Shown here one piece after another: positions 24,149-36,364 of a stretch of 64,000 bases of DNA. The translations under genes were made by a program, and so were the position numbers. Location of the stretch: assembly GCA_018398585.1 (NCBI GenBank), contig JAGTTD010000015.1, positions 7,383,001 to 7,447,000 on the forward strand. Direction: 5' to 3'. The notes below the pieces were generated by a model that worked only from the letters and a program-made list of their open reading frames with translations, was not told the origin of the DNA and made no database searches. This stretch comes from Simmondsia chinensis. Lineage: Eukaryota > Streptophyta > Magnoliopsida > Caryophyllales > Simmondsiaceae. How positions within the stretch are numbered: the stretch's first letter is position 1; each line of letters starts with the position of its first letter.

Positions 24149-25215
24149 GGGAGTACGGGTTACTATTGAGAGGAATAGTAATCCTTACTCATTTTCCTTT
24201 TTTCTCTTTTTTTTTTTTCCTTTTTCTCATCTATTTTTTCCTTATTGTAATATTTGTGATATAATATGGTCCCACCATATTAAATTGACGTAATTAAAAG
24301 TACATAGACTAAATTGATACAATGATAAAAGTATAGTGACCTTTAGTGCTAGCCTCAGGGTGTAAGGGTTATTATTGGGAGGAATAGTAATCCATGGTGC
24401 AAATAACCATAAAAATATCTCTCAAAAGTATTAAAAGTAGGAAAATTATCTTTTAGGTATCCTAAAGTTTGAGCATTTATCATCTGACTATTTTGTCATT
24501 TTATAATATTTTGTCTGACTCGGTCCCTTGAAATTGCATGTGTTTGAAATTATAAAGGGAGTAAGGGTTACTCCTTTTTCATTTTTTTTCCTCATTAATT
24601 TTTCATTTTTTTTTCACATTTGTTTTTTCTTTTTTAATTCCCTTGCTAAGCTTATTGTAATATTTGTGTTGTAATATGGTCCCATTAAATTCACATATCT
24701 ATTATATTAAATTGATACAATGAGAAAAGTACAGTGACCTTTGGTGCTAGCCTTGGGGAGTAAGGGTTACTATTGAGAGGAATAGTAATCCTTGGTGCAA
24801 ATAATCACAAAATTAATTCTGAAAGGTATTCAAAACAAAAAAATTATCTTTTAGGTATCCTAAAGTTTGAGCACTTATCGCCTGAATATTTTGTCATTTT
24901 ATGCTGTGTTGTCTGATTTAGTCCCTTGAAATTGCATGTATTTGAAAGAATTGATGAAATTATTATTGAAATTTGCAGTTTAGGTCTACAAAAAAAATCT
25001 AGGGTGCACGTGTTCACTCTCTTGCTATATATATGCATTGTTATGAAACTGATAAATTTATGTGCCTTTTAACAATTTATTAAATTGATAGTGTACTTGG
25101 TTTAGATGTAAGAAAAAAGGTATGATTAGGAAAATTATCTTTTAGGTGTTCTAAAGTTTAAGCACTTATCATCTGAATATTTTGTCATTTCATGCTATTT
25201 TGTCTGATGTATCAT
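24149..25215. repeat. Tandem duplication (408-bp offset) with palindromes and a partial third copy
   Basis: A unit starting GGGAGTA at 24149 starts again at 24557, and the part beginning AAATTATCTTTTAGGT returns a third time at 25132. The unit carries TTACTATT and AATAGTAA as an inverted pair (near 24160, 24370 and 24768), able to form a hairpin. The AAATTATC...TTTTAGGTATCCTAAAG part resembles the terminal repeat of the MITE at 48317-48861, so decayed MITE copies are a likely source. Confidence 0.65.
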
Positions 25216-25740
25216 TAAAAATTACGTCAATACCAACTTGAATTTGACCAAATGACTAAATTGGCACAAAATAAATTTTAATGGATGGATTACTATTTGA
25301 TATAAGTTTTCTTTGTCATATTTTTATGTACTTGAATATTTATATTTTGACTAAATTTGCTCTTTCTTTCAATATACATCCATTGATGGACGTCACGATT
25401 GCTAATGATTTAGAAGAAATCTCCTTTGTTAATTATTGCTTTTGGATAGTTTTTGAGGTACTTCTTCCTTTTTTGATCTCCCAATTGTTCTACTACTATA
25501 CATAATTGTTCAAATTTAATCATGCTATTAGTTTAGTTCTTTTCTTTTAAATTTCGTTTAGTGGCCTGCATGCACAATAATACATTGATGGTTTTTATGA
25601 TCCATTCAGTCATAATATTTAGTTGTATAACTTGTGTAGACTACCCTAATCATGACTTTGGTGAGACTCCTATTAGCGAGTGAAATTCTTTAAAGAAAGC
25701 AATCAAAAGGTGTTTTCTTTTTCTTTTTTTTTTTTTTTTT
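25216..25740. other. Non-coding sequence, no gene seen
   Basis: AT-rich with a 74-codon hydrophobic ORF at 25281-25505 that lacks motifs. A poly-T run ends the segment. Confidence 0.5.
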
Positions 25741-26307
25741 TTGGAGCAAATATTGGTAAGGGAGAGCTTTCAGAGCTTCCAAATAAAAAGATGACAATCC
25801 ATCTATGATTACAAGTATAGCTAATTATTTAGAAATCGAAAGCTTTTCATTCGGGAATTCTGACGTATATTGTTTTATCCTGTATAAACTTAATATGGGT
25901 GGATTTGTATTTTAGAGACTCTAAGCAAAAGCTTGATTAGAATATGATGGCGGATTCGTAGGATATGTCGTAGATTGCTATCACACACTGATGTGGCATC
26001 CAAGAAATCTGTCAAAAAGATAAGTGATTGTTTTTGGTGTAAATATTGGTAAGAACAGCTTCCAAATAAAAAGATAACGATCCATCTATGATTACAAGTA
26101 TAGCTGATTATTCAAAAATCGGAAGCTTTCTATTCAGGGATTCTGATATGTATTTTTTTATCATGTATAAACCCAATATGGGTGGATCTGTGTTTCTAAG
26201 ACTCTAAGCAAAAGTTTGATGAGAATATGATGGTGGATTGGTAGGATATGTCGTAGATTGCTATCACTGGTGGCATCCAAGGAGTTTTTCAAAAAGATAA
26301 GTGATTA
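25741..26307. repeat. Direct tandem duplication, 291-bp offset
   Basis: Two diverged copies, 25741-26031 and 26032-26307, share ATATTGGTAA, CTTCCAAATAAAAAGAT, GATTACAAGTATAGCT and GATATGTCGTAGATTGCTATCAC. The second is shortened by small deletions. No coding potential. The tandem arrangement is clear; the origin is unknown. Confidence 0.8.
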
Positions 26308-26766
26308 AAGGGATCATGATATTTTTTGGGAGTATAGGAGGCCAGGTCGGGATAATGGTTAGGTAGGCTGAATGGTATTTTGCTTCATATAAACTTTGTG
26401 GTGATATGCAACCCATTGTCATCATTTTGGTGCAACTAATCTGCTTTCAGTTGTCAAGGTGAGGTTTGACAAAACTAATTAATATCTTTTTTGTTATACT
26501 AATTTAATTATAACATTTATAAGGTAATGTACTGTTTCTAGACTTCCAACTTCAATGCTTGGGGACCTATCTTTGCATAATCCAACCATTTCTCCCACCT
26601 TACTCACACTAAGAACATCTAATATATGAGGATAAGATACAAGTGAGCATTATATATTTTCTTATCTATTTTTCCCTTGCTTTTAATATAGTTTTGTAAC
26701 CATTAAGTGATTATTAGGTTGGTAGAAATGAAGGGGGTGGGAGTGAGAATGGGCAGTCCATTCCCA
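26308..26766. other. Non-coding sequence, no gene seen
   Basis: AT-rich DNA leading into the inverted-repeat element at 26773. Nothing recognisable. Confidence 0.45.
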
Positions 26767-26988
26767 CTTTTTGGCTGTTTGGTACGTAGAAGTGAGAATG
26801 AAATAAGGGTGGGAGTGAGAATGGATGGGAATGAAAAGGTTATTCTACTCCTTTATTTTTATACCGGGGGGGGGGGTGGTTGTGGTGTCTAGGTTTGGAA
26901 TGTGGAATAAGAATTGAAAAAAAAAAGTAGATTCTACTATTTTTTTATTATTTTAATCTGAATCTGTTCATGTAATTACCTCAAATAA

Positions 26989-27545
26989 AAAATCTAAGGG
27001 TTATTTACATTTTCATACCCTAACATTTTTAAAAATAATAAAAAGAACCTTGACCATTTTTAATTATTTAAAAGGCCCCTAAGTTTTTGTCATATTAATA
27101 AAAAAGCCCCTAAGTTTTTGTCGCATTAATAAAAAGGCTCATCTCCGATGTGATGATGCCATTTTTAGTAGATAGAGCTGATGCGACAGCTGCGTTTTTA
27201 TTAATGTTACAGTAAAATGACAAAACTATTCTTTAATAACCATATTTTAAAACAAATTAAGCGAAAATATATAGCTTTTACATAACATAAAATTTCAAAT
27301 TTCGTACTTATAAAGTAAGATAAAGGGTGTTGAAGCATACCTTAGGTCATTTTATTGTAGCCATAATAAAAAAATAGTTGCCACGTTAACTCTATTGATG
27401 AAAAATGACATCATCATGCTTGAGAGGGGCCTTTTTATTAATACAACAAAAACTTAGGGGCATTTTTAATAATTCAAAAAGATCAGGATCCTTTTTTATT
27501 TCCAAAAATGTTGGGGTACTAAAATTTAAATAACTTAAAATCTAA
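26989..27545. mobile_element. Mutator-type MITE with 9-bp TSD (AAAATCTAA)
   Basis: The element 26998-27536 is flanked by a perfect AAAATCTAA on both sides (26989-26997 and 27537-27545). Its ends GGGTTATTT and AAATAACTT are inverted, and the inverted similarity runs well over 100 bases inward on each side (for example GGCCCCTAAGTTTTTGT near 27073 and its mirror near 27445). Long terminal inverted repeats plus a 9-bp duplication are typical of Mutator-like MITEs. There is no ORF. Confidence 0.85.
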
Positions 27546-27569
27546 ACATATTTTTAAGCTTTATTATTG

Positions 27570-27727
<158 letters not shown>

Positions 27728-27949
27728 ATAAGAAATTCTATTTTGGATATTTAGTATAATATTTTGTTTATACCCACTGCCACCCATGCATATCAAACAT
27801 GAGAATAACTATTTTAACTTCATTCGTATCTCCATTCCACCATATATCAAACGAAGGAGTAGGAATGATTGGTCCATTCCCACTCCCAAATCATTATTTT
27901 CATTCCCTCATTTTCACTCCCATGAATTCATCCCATGTACTAAACAACC

Positions 27950-28330
27950 CCTTTTTATGATCTCTATTTTTTTCAGGGACTCCTTGAAAAGACAAATTGG
28001 AGAGAAGACTGCAATTTTGTATATATTTTACTACCTTCTTTGAACTCAGATGGTGTAACTTTGAAAAAAACGCACCGTTTCATTGACTATCTTAGGAAAA
28101 GTAAATGGTATGCTACTTTTTCGGAGAATTCTCAAATTGTATATTTTGGAACAACCACTATGAAAATTCATGACAAGATGCCTAAAATCATTCTTACTTT
28201 TTATGATATCTATTTTATACATAATGTGGGGGTAAATACTACATAAGAATTTTTATTTCCAATTAAATCAATTTATCATTCCAAATCCTTCAGTATTTAA
28301 TAAGGATTACTTAGAGTTGGAGGACCACGC
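27950..28330. other. Non-coding sequence, no gene seen
   Basis: Short ORFs of 68-85 codons cross this stretch without recognisable motifs. It leads into the Copia LTR. Confidence 0.45.
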
Positions 28331-28570
28331 GCGTTGCACGCAGCCGCCAACTAGTAAAATAAAAGCGGATGACTCATACAGTCATCCTTTTGCATGTATA
28401 TAAATGGGTCATGGTGTGTAAGTTGAGGAGGAAAAAGATTTAAGGGAAAATAATATGATTTATGTTCTTGAGTTTTAGAATAAAATACTTGCTCTTTTTT
28501 TCTAATTATATTTGGATTTGTATTTTTATTTTCATTCTATTCAGCATAATATGTCCCTAGTTTTATAACA
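28331..28570 (+). repeat. 5' LTR (approximate left edge) of a decayed Copia
   Basis: The right edge TTTATAACA at 28570 is followed by CGTTATTAGCATGACTCTC, the leader start of this plant Copia type. The last 130 bases match 37236-37369 (TTCTTGAGTTTT, CTAATTATATTTG, CCCTAG, TTTATAACA). A TATATAAA box lies near 28396. The left edge is a guess. Confidence 0.65.
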
Positions 28571-28654
28571 CGTTATTAGCATGACTCTCTAGCCAACTGA
28601 GGGATCATCATATACTCGAAGTAAGTTATTATTCCCTAATCTTTGTGATTTATA

Positions 28655-30417
28655 ATGTCTAAGTTTACTAAGCTTGAATTTACTACTCTTGAAATAACTA
28701 GAAAAAATTATTTGCCATGGACCCTTGATGTTGATATTCACCTTGATGCTATGAATCTTGGAGATATAATTAAAAGGACAAAATAGTGTATCCTTGTAGG
28801 ATCGAACTAAAGCAATGATATTTCTCAGGCATCATATTCATAAAGAATTGAAAATTGAGTATCTTACTGTAAAGGACATGTATGTCTTTTAGCCGAATTT
28901 AAAGGAGAGGTTTGACCATCATAATTCTATGATCCTTCCTGAAGCTCGCTATGAATAGATTCACCTGTTGTTGTAAGATTTTAAAACTGTAACCGAGTAT
29001 AACTCCACAATATTTAATATTTTCTCCCAATTGAAATTATGCGGGGAAAATATTACTGAGGAAATCATGAAGGAGGATTTAAAAAATACTCAAAGTTAAT
29101 ATGATGTCTTCTCGTTGCTAAACAAAACAATGAACTATTGATGAAAAATCATCAGTCACGACCAACTGGGTCCGAACCCTTCCCTAAAGTGAATGCTATG
29201 ACATACGACCATCAAGGACGTGGTCGAGGTCGCAAACGTGATCGTGGTCATGGACATGGACGTGGTTAATGATAGGCATTATGGTACCCAAAGTAGAACA
29301 AAATTTGAGAAGTCTACAAATGACGAGGAGAAACATAAAATGGGAACATCCCTTGAACAAAACTTGTTAAATGATCTAGACATAGATTGCTATCGATGTG
29401 GTATGAAAGGTCATCGGGGGCGTTCCTATAGTACAATGTAACACTTGATAGACCTTGACCAAGCGTCGTTGAAGGGGAAAGAAAAGCTCCCATAAACTAA
29501 TTATGCTGAAGATCATTCTCTACTTAATGATACATATTTAGATTTTTATAATTTTTTTGAGGATCATAGTGGGAGAATTAATCATATGATAGGTGATAGA
29601 AATGTTCAAATTGACTAAGGTTTGTGTTTCTGTGTCTTATCTTTTGTACTAGACTATGCTTAATTTTAATAAAATGATATTGTCTTACTATGTATAAACC
29701 AAAGTGGTATCATCTATCTAATATTTTATATAACCTATATGTTTTGTTATATGTGAGGATTATTTTTGACATGCACTGTTTGGACAGGTTCATCTATAAT
29801 TTAAAGCATGCTCTTATATTATGTTTATTTAAAATATTTTGTTATATCACATTTATATATTCATTTGTACTTATATGTATTTTATGTTTAAGTATGAATT
29901 GTAAAAATTCATGCCTAGCAGACGGTGTAACAACAATGGGTGTTTGAAACTTAATTAAAGGCTCTAGAAGAGCATACATCATGTTTCTTGAAGAAATGAT
30001 ATTTTTCATAAGTAAAGCTATCCATTTAATTTTGATATACCCATAGAGATGGTTAACCAGAAGTTAACGAACCCAAACGGCTTTTATTTTATGGCATAAC
30101 TATTTGAGTCATCCAGGTATAAAAATGATTAAAAGAATCATTGGAAATTCTCACACCCATTAAAGCACCAGAAGATTCTTACATTAGATGAAACATCATG
30201 TGCTGCTTGTATATTAGGCTAAGTGATTACTATATCATACTCAATTGAAATTGAGTTTGAGTATGATATACTTGAAAAAATACAAAAGGGGATATATGTG
30301 GGCCAATTATTTTATCATGTGGGCCAATTCGGTATTTTATGATATTAATAGAAGCCTCTACCTATTGGTCACATATTAGCGAATAATTCACTTGTGATGT
30401 AGTATTTTTGAAACTCC
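28655..30417 (+). pseudogene. Copia gag and partial integrase, decayed
   Basis: ATG 28655 opens a gag-like stretch (KLEFTTLEITRKNYLPW, LDVDIHLDAMNLG). The frame then breaks, and further gag blocks return downstream (AKQNNELLMKNHQSR near 29120; a glycine/arginine-rich RGRGRKRDRGHGHGRG near 29215). The zinc knuckle at about 29388 reads CYRCGMKGHRGRSY, its last cysteine replaced. Integrase remnants lie at 30080-30417 (SCAACILG-like, GDICGPI-like in shifted frames). RT and RNase H are absent: the sequence changes to the minus-strand Gypsy integrase at about 30418. Confidence 0.75.
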
Positions 30418-33400
30418 CTACATAAATGATTCGACTATGATCTCTCCATTACTTTGTGGGAGGGCTATGGCAGAAAAATGAAGACTAATGCCCACTTCTT
30501 CACAATAAGCTTGAAACTTGGTTGAGCTGAACTGGGATCCATTATCTGCCACAAGTATTCTGGGTACTCTAAAGCGGGTAATAATTTTTTTCCACAAGAA
30601 GCGTTGTGCTGCTTGGTCTATTATTTTTGCCACTAGTTCGGCTTCAACACATTTAGTGAAGTAATCAATGGCCACTATCGTGAATTTTATTTGTCCTGAG
30701 GCTAGAAGAAAGGCACCCAATATATCAATTCCCCATTGCACAAAAGGTAGTGGACTGATCAATGTTTGCAGAGTGGCGGGAGGCGCATGATAGATTGGGG
30801 CAAATCGTTGGCAAGCTTTATAATGGCGTACTAGTTCTTTGGCATCTTTTTTCATGGTGGGCCAGAAGTATCCTACTCGTAGAGTTTTATTTGCAAGTGC
30901 GTGTCCCCCTATATGTCCTCCACATTCACCCTCATGAAATTCTTCTAAAATCTCTTGTCCTTCATTTGTTTCCACATATTTGAGTAAAGGGTGAGATTGA
31001 GATCGTTTATAAAGCTGGTCCTTTATGAGCACAAATCGAGAGGCTTGTCATCTCAACTTCTTGGCTTTAAGAGGATCTAAAGGTTGTTTTGCATAGTGGA
31101 CATATTCGATTACTTGCTGTGTCTAACCAGGTGGTGTTCCGAGATAACATATTCTTTTTACAGCTTCCCTTGTAGAATCCTGAGGGTATATTTGTTTAAT
31201 GAGTACCTCAGTGTTTTCAGGAGCCTCCTAATGAGAGCTAGCTAACTTGCTCAACTCATCTGCTATGTGATTATCATTCCTATCGATGTTTGTTACCTAT
31301 ATCCTTACAAAGTTTGTGGCCAGTTCTTAAAACATTTTAAGGTATCTAAGCATGTTAGGCTCCTTAGCTTTGTTTCTCCATTTACCTGGCTTCTATTATC
31401 TGCGAGTCACTGTGAATTCTTACATAATGAGCTCCAGCGGTTTGTGCAAGACCGGCTTCGTGCATTATGGCCTCGTACTCAGTTTCATTATTAGTCAACA
31501 GGTAGTGGAAACGTAGGGCATAACGATACGTCACCCTTTCAGGATCTTGAATGAAAATTCCAGCTCCTGAACCCTCTTGGCAGAAGAATAGTCTATAAAT
31601 ATGTTCCATATTGGGAATTTTTCCAATGTCTCAGGACTTGAATCTTCGATCTTTCCTTTTTTTTTCTCAGTAACATTTTCTGGCTAGGGACTCGGCTCTA
31701 CCTCGAGGTTGCATTCAACAAGGAAGTCTGCCAGGGCTTGTGCTTTTATGGCAGTTCGTGGTAGATAATGTAAGTCATATTCTGATAACTCTACGGCCCA
31801 GGATAATAATCGAACCGAGCATTCTAACTTTGATAATAGTTTCTTGACGCGTTGATCTGTTAATACGTTTATAGTATGTGCTTGAAAGTAAGGTCGAAGT
31901 TTTCTTAGGCCATTATAATGGCAAACACCATTTTCTCTAACGGAGGATATTTTAACTCGGCCTCTTTCAACACCTAGCTGACAAAATATACCGGGATCTG
32001 TCCTTTCGAGCAATTGGCTGCTAAAACAGCGCTAATGGTCTTATTTGTGGCTCTTACATATAAAGTCAAGATCTCTCCTGGATTGCGCTTGGCCATAGAA
32101 GGAAGATGTGCAAGATGTTCTTTGACATGTTGGAAAGCATGTTCGCACTCCTTATCCCATAGCTAACCCTTTTTTCCCTAGCACTCAAAAGAATGGAAGT
32201 GCTTTTTTGGCGGACTTACTGATAAATCTATTGAGTGCAGCTAACCGTCACGTAAGTCGTTGTATGTTGTTAATCATTTTCGGAGTTCCCATTTCTTGAA
32301 TGGCTTTATTTTTACTGGATTGGCCTCAATCACTCGAGCACTAATGATGTAACCCAAAAACTTTCCCTCAGGTATGTTGAATGAACGCTTGTTGGGATTT
32401 AGTTTCATTTGAAATTTTCTTAGGGTTTGTAGAGTCTCTTGTAAGTCTTTTGTCTGATTTTATTTAGCCCGTGACTTGACAATCATATCGTCAATATAAA
32501 CTTCCATATTACGTCCAATTTGTTGCGCGAATACCTTGTTAACCAATTGTTGGTATGTCGCACCCACGTTCTTTAAGCCAAAGGGCATCACCTTGTAACA
32601 GTAAGTTCTTTTGTTAGTAACAAATGATGTTTTCTCCTCGTCTTGTGAATCCATTTTTATCTGGTGGCAGCCTGAGAAAGCATCCATAAAGCTGAATAAC
32701 TCGTTCCCTGCCATAGAGTCCACCAGTTTGTCAATCTTACGAAGGGGATAGGAATCTTTGGGGCATAATTTGTTCAGATTTGTGAAATCGATACACATTG
32801 GCTAAGCACCATTCGGGTTTTTCACCAACACCACATTGGCCAACCATTCCGGATATCTAACTTCTCTTATAAATCCTGATCGTAATAGTTTATTTAGCTC
32901 TGCTTTAATGGCTTCCCCTCTTTCAGTGCAAAAGTTTCTTTGCTTTTGTTTTATAGGGGAAACTCCTACTAAAACATTTAGTTTATAAGCCATAACGTCT
33001 CGACTAATTCCTGTTATCTCATCGATGTTATATGCAAAGAAGTCTCGGTATTGCTTTAACAACAAAGCCAGTTCTTTCTTTATTTCCTCTGATAGCCAAT
33101 ACCCTACTCTTATAGTTTTTCCTTCCTCCACTTCTATCTCCTCTAATTTTCCCCAGTCTTGGTTTGAGTCTTTGGACTCGCTTCCCCCGGAAAGTCTAAG
33201 TTCCCCTGTACCTACCCCGGATGTGACTTCGCAACTATCACTTTTCAATGAGGCGTAATAGCATTCACGAGGTACTTTTTGGCTTCCTCAAATGGTCATT
33301 ATTTCTCCGTAGTCGTATTCAAATTTCATCAGCAGGTGACAGGTAGCAATTAAAGCTCATATGCAATTAAAGCAAGTCGACCAAGTATTACATTATAAGG

Positions 33401-34865
33401 GGAGGGTAAATCTATAGCTAGGAATTCCATCCTAGTTTTCTTAGTAGCCTTTTGTCCTCCAAATACAACGTTCATGGAAACTGCTCCTAGTGGTTTGACT
33501 GCTTCCCCTGTGAAACCTACTACAGGGTAGTGAACCGGAGAAATTTCACTGTCCGGCATTTCCATTTGTTCAAAACATTGGTAGAAGAGTATGTTTACTA
33601 CACTTCCTTGATCGACTAACACCCGGTGTACAAAATATTACTCCATTTCAAGGGTGATAACTAGTGGATCATCATGCGGGACGTAAACATCACTCAAGTC
33701 TTCCTCATTAAAAGTGATTTCCAACAAGGGTCGAATTCTTTTTACCCGTTCTTTTTCTGATTTGGACGAGCAAGAGTTACCTAGATGTAAAGTCCAAGAT
33801 ATCATGGAAAACATTTTTTTAGGTTGTTCTATCAATTCTTTCAGAGGTACTGATATCGGTGCTTTACTGTCTGGTTCCTTTGATTGTATACTAGGGTTAG
33901 CCATCTGAGCTTGACTGTTATGCGTTTTTTCTTCCTTGCCTGACATTCTTCCGTGGTATGGCTGTAAAATTGATGGTAGCTGCACCATTTTGATTTAGCT
34001 TGTGGATTGAAGTGCGCTTTTGACCTGTAGGACGTTCACTTAAAAAGGAAAGGTCGACATGTCATATTTTCCTGCATTTTCGTATAGGTCTTGCACTTGT
34101 ATTTTTGGTTTTAAAATCGCCTCTAGCATCCTTGGCCTTGTCAAGTGAGAGGTTTCTAATTTTTCTCGTGGCTTTCCTGTGACTCCCAGCCGCATCCTTC
34201 CTGCCGCTGTCATAATATCTTCGACTGATATGTATTTGTTGGCTTTGTTCCATAGCTCGTCAATGGTTTCTGATTTCTTCTTAGCCAGGGAAAATTTAAA
34301 GTCTGAATGTTTTAGTCCGTTGATGAAGGCGCTAATGGCAGTTTCGTTGGCTAATCGTGGTATATCTATAATTTCTCTAGTAAATCGCCTAATGTAGTCT
34401 CTCAAAGTTTCGGATTCCTTTTGTTGTAACTGCATCAACTATGCAGCCGTCTTTCTCCTCCTTTTATTACTTACGAAGTGCCTAGAGAAGTGCTTTACTA
34501 ATTGGGCAACCATCGATTGAACCAGGAGGTAAGGAAGAAAACCAAGGTTGAGCTACTCCTTTTAAGGTGGCTGGAAAGCATTTACAGCACACTTCCTCTG
34601 AAGCATTTTGTATATACATCCTGGACTTAAAGCCTGACAGATGGTCTTCGGGATCTTGAGATCCGTGAAAGAGGTCTATATTGGAAGCCTTAACTTTTTC
34701 TTCCGAAAAAGACAGAATTCTTAATGAAAAAGGAGAGTACATACCCGGGACTTTAGGAATTGAGTAGACCTTTATTTCTTCTAGAGAGTGAGTAAAATCT
34801 GGTCGGCTTGTGTGTACGTTGTTGATGTTGGTTGTAGATTCGTCCTCCATAATGTCCTGGTCCAT
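30418..34865 (-). pseudogene. Ty3/Gypsy (Tat lineage) gag-pol with two RNase H domains
   Basis: Gag starts at 34865 (MDQDIMEDE) with GSQDPEDHLSGFKS and PWFSSLPPGSI, breaks near 34482 and continues to 34040. Protease is at 33622-33350 (MLVDQGSVVNIL, NVILGR). RT spans 33248-32460 with SGFIREVRYPEWLANVV, MDAFSGCHQIKM and the catalytic YIDDMIVKS, broken by a stop near 32802. The retroviral RNase H end is at 32013-31684. A second, archaeal-type RNase H at 31609-31382 carries NETEYEAIMHEAGLA. Integrase is at 31032-30418 with HEGECGGHIG, CQRFAPIYH, GIDILG, VADNGSQF and LPQSNGE. Integrase after RNase H defines Gypsy; the extra RNase H is a Tat hallmark. Stops or frameshifts separate the blocks. Confidence 0.9.
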
Positions 34866-35144
34866 CTTTACATTTTCCGAATTTTTGTTGTCCTAATCGG
34901 GTTCACGATGATGAACTTTTCTTTTTTCTTTTTGCTGAGGTTCATGGGCATAATCACGCTCAACTCCTGGTAACCGTACATTTTTACGGTCCGAGTTATC
35001 ATTAGGCCTTTGTCCTGTTAATTTTTCCACACGTTGTTGTAAAACCGTTTGTATATTTTGGAGTTGGCTTTTTGGAACACGTTAGGTTTCACTATCTTGA
35101 GTTGGGGGATCCGAGGATCTCGATAATACGATCATATCGTAACT

Positions 35145-35163
35145 TTCCCACAGACGGCACCAA
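35145..35163 (-). promoter_or_regulatory. Gypsy primer-binding site
   Basis: On the minus strand this reads TTGGTGCCGTCTGTGGGAA, the start of the internal region in many plant Tat-type Gypsy elements, just inside the putative LTR edge at 35168. The cognate tRNA was not determined. Confidence 0.65.
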
Positions 35164-35167
35164 TTAT

Positions 35168-36364
35168 GTTTGTGGTGTTTAGTAGGTGTTTGGGAAGAAG
35201 CTGAACTCAAACTACTTAAAGATTATCGAGATCCCCGTTATCGCTTGGTTCTTTCTGTCCTCCTTTCATTTCCCCTTTTCTCTACTTATAGTAGTAGGAT
35301 AATGTTTTTAGTGTTTGTATAAGTGTCCTTTTCCTTTTCTTACAAATTAAGTTTTCTTTTATTATTTTTTTAAAATGTATATTAAAAGAAGTGAAGATGG
35401 ATAAGATTATTTGGTCATTATATGGGCGAATTGTGTGGATCTTTACCCTCTACTGGGCAAATAGCGTTGTTCTTTACCCCTACTGGGGGAATTGTGTTGA
35501 TTTTTCTCCTACAGAGCGAATAATGTTGACTTTTATCTCTACTGGGCGAATTGTGTTGATTTTCTTCCTATTGGGCGAATAATGTTGTTTGTTACCTCTA
35601 CTGAGCGAATAATGTTATTTTTACCTCTACTGGGCGAAGAAAGTTGTTTTTAACCTTACTGGGCCAATTGTGTTGATTTTTACCCCTACTGGATGAATAA
35701 TGTTGATTTTTATCTCTACTTTGTGAATTGTGTTGATTTTCCTTCTACTGGGCAAATTGTGTTGATTTCTTTTCTGCTGGGCGAATAATGTTGATTTTTA
35801 TCTCTACTGGGCGAATTGTGTTGATTTTCCCCCTACTGGACGAATAATTTTTTTTTTACCACTACTAGGCGAATAATGTTATTTTTACTTCTACTGGGCA
35901 AATAATGTTATTTTTACCCTTACTGGGCGAATTGTGTTGATTTTTACCCCTATTGGGCAAATAATGTTGATTTTTATCTCTACTAGGCGAATTGTGTTGA
36001 TTTTTACCCCTACTAGGCGAACAATGTTGGTCTTTATCACTACTGGGCGAATTGTGTTGATTTTCCTCCTAGTAGGCAAATAATGTTATTTTTTATCTCT
36101 ATGAGGTGAATAATGTTATTTTTACATCTATTGGGAGAATAATGTTGTTTTTACTCTTACCGGACGAATTATATTGATTTTTACCCCTACTGAGTAAATA
36201 ATGTTGATTTTTATCTCTACTGGGCGAATTGTATTCATTTTTCTTCTGCTGGGCAAATAACATTGTGTTTTACTTCTACCAGGCGAATAACTTTGTTTTT
36301 TTACCTCTACTGGGCGAATAATATTGTTTTTACCCTATTGGGCAAATTGTGTTATTTTTCAGTT
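35168..36364 (-). repeat. Putative 5' LTR of the Gypsy, including a minisatellite
   Basis: On the + strand it begins TGTTTGTGGTGTTTAG directly outside the primer site, as the end of a minus-strand 5' LTR should. The outer edge was not found because no partner LTR is present. It contains the tandem array at 35418-36364 and may extend towards 37235. Confidence 0.5.
35418..36364. repeat. Minisatellite, 32 copies of a 29-30 bp unit
   Basis: The unit is TACTGGGCGAATTGTGTTGA followed by TTTTTACCCC, counted 32 times by eye with no spacers. Two variants recur: GAATTGTGTTGA and GAATAATGTTG. They often alternate, which suggests a roughly 59-bp higher-order unit. The reading frames through it are chance ORFs. 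Confidence 0.92.

Larger units (their letters stand above)
30418..35167 (-). mobile_element. Tat-type Ty3/Gypsy internal region, truncated at its 3' end
   Basis: From right to left on the minus strand: primer site, gag, protease, RT, RNase H, second RNase H, integrase. It stops inside the integrase at about 30418 and no 3' LTR follows. It interrupts or replaces the centre of the Copia whose LTR pieces lie at 28331-28570 and 37236-37369. Confidence 0.85.

Noticed and set aside
35418..36364. CRISPR-like array of regularly spaced repeats
   Set aside because: The units abut with no unique spacers and drift along the array. It is a minisatellite in plant DNA.
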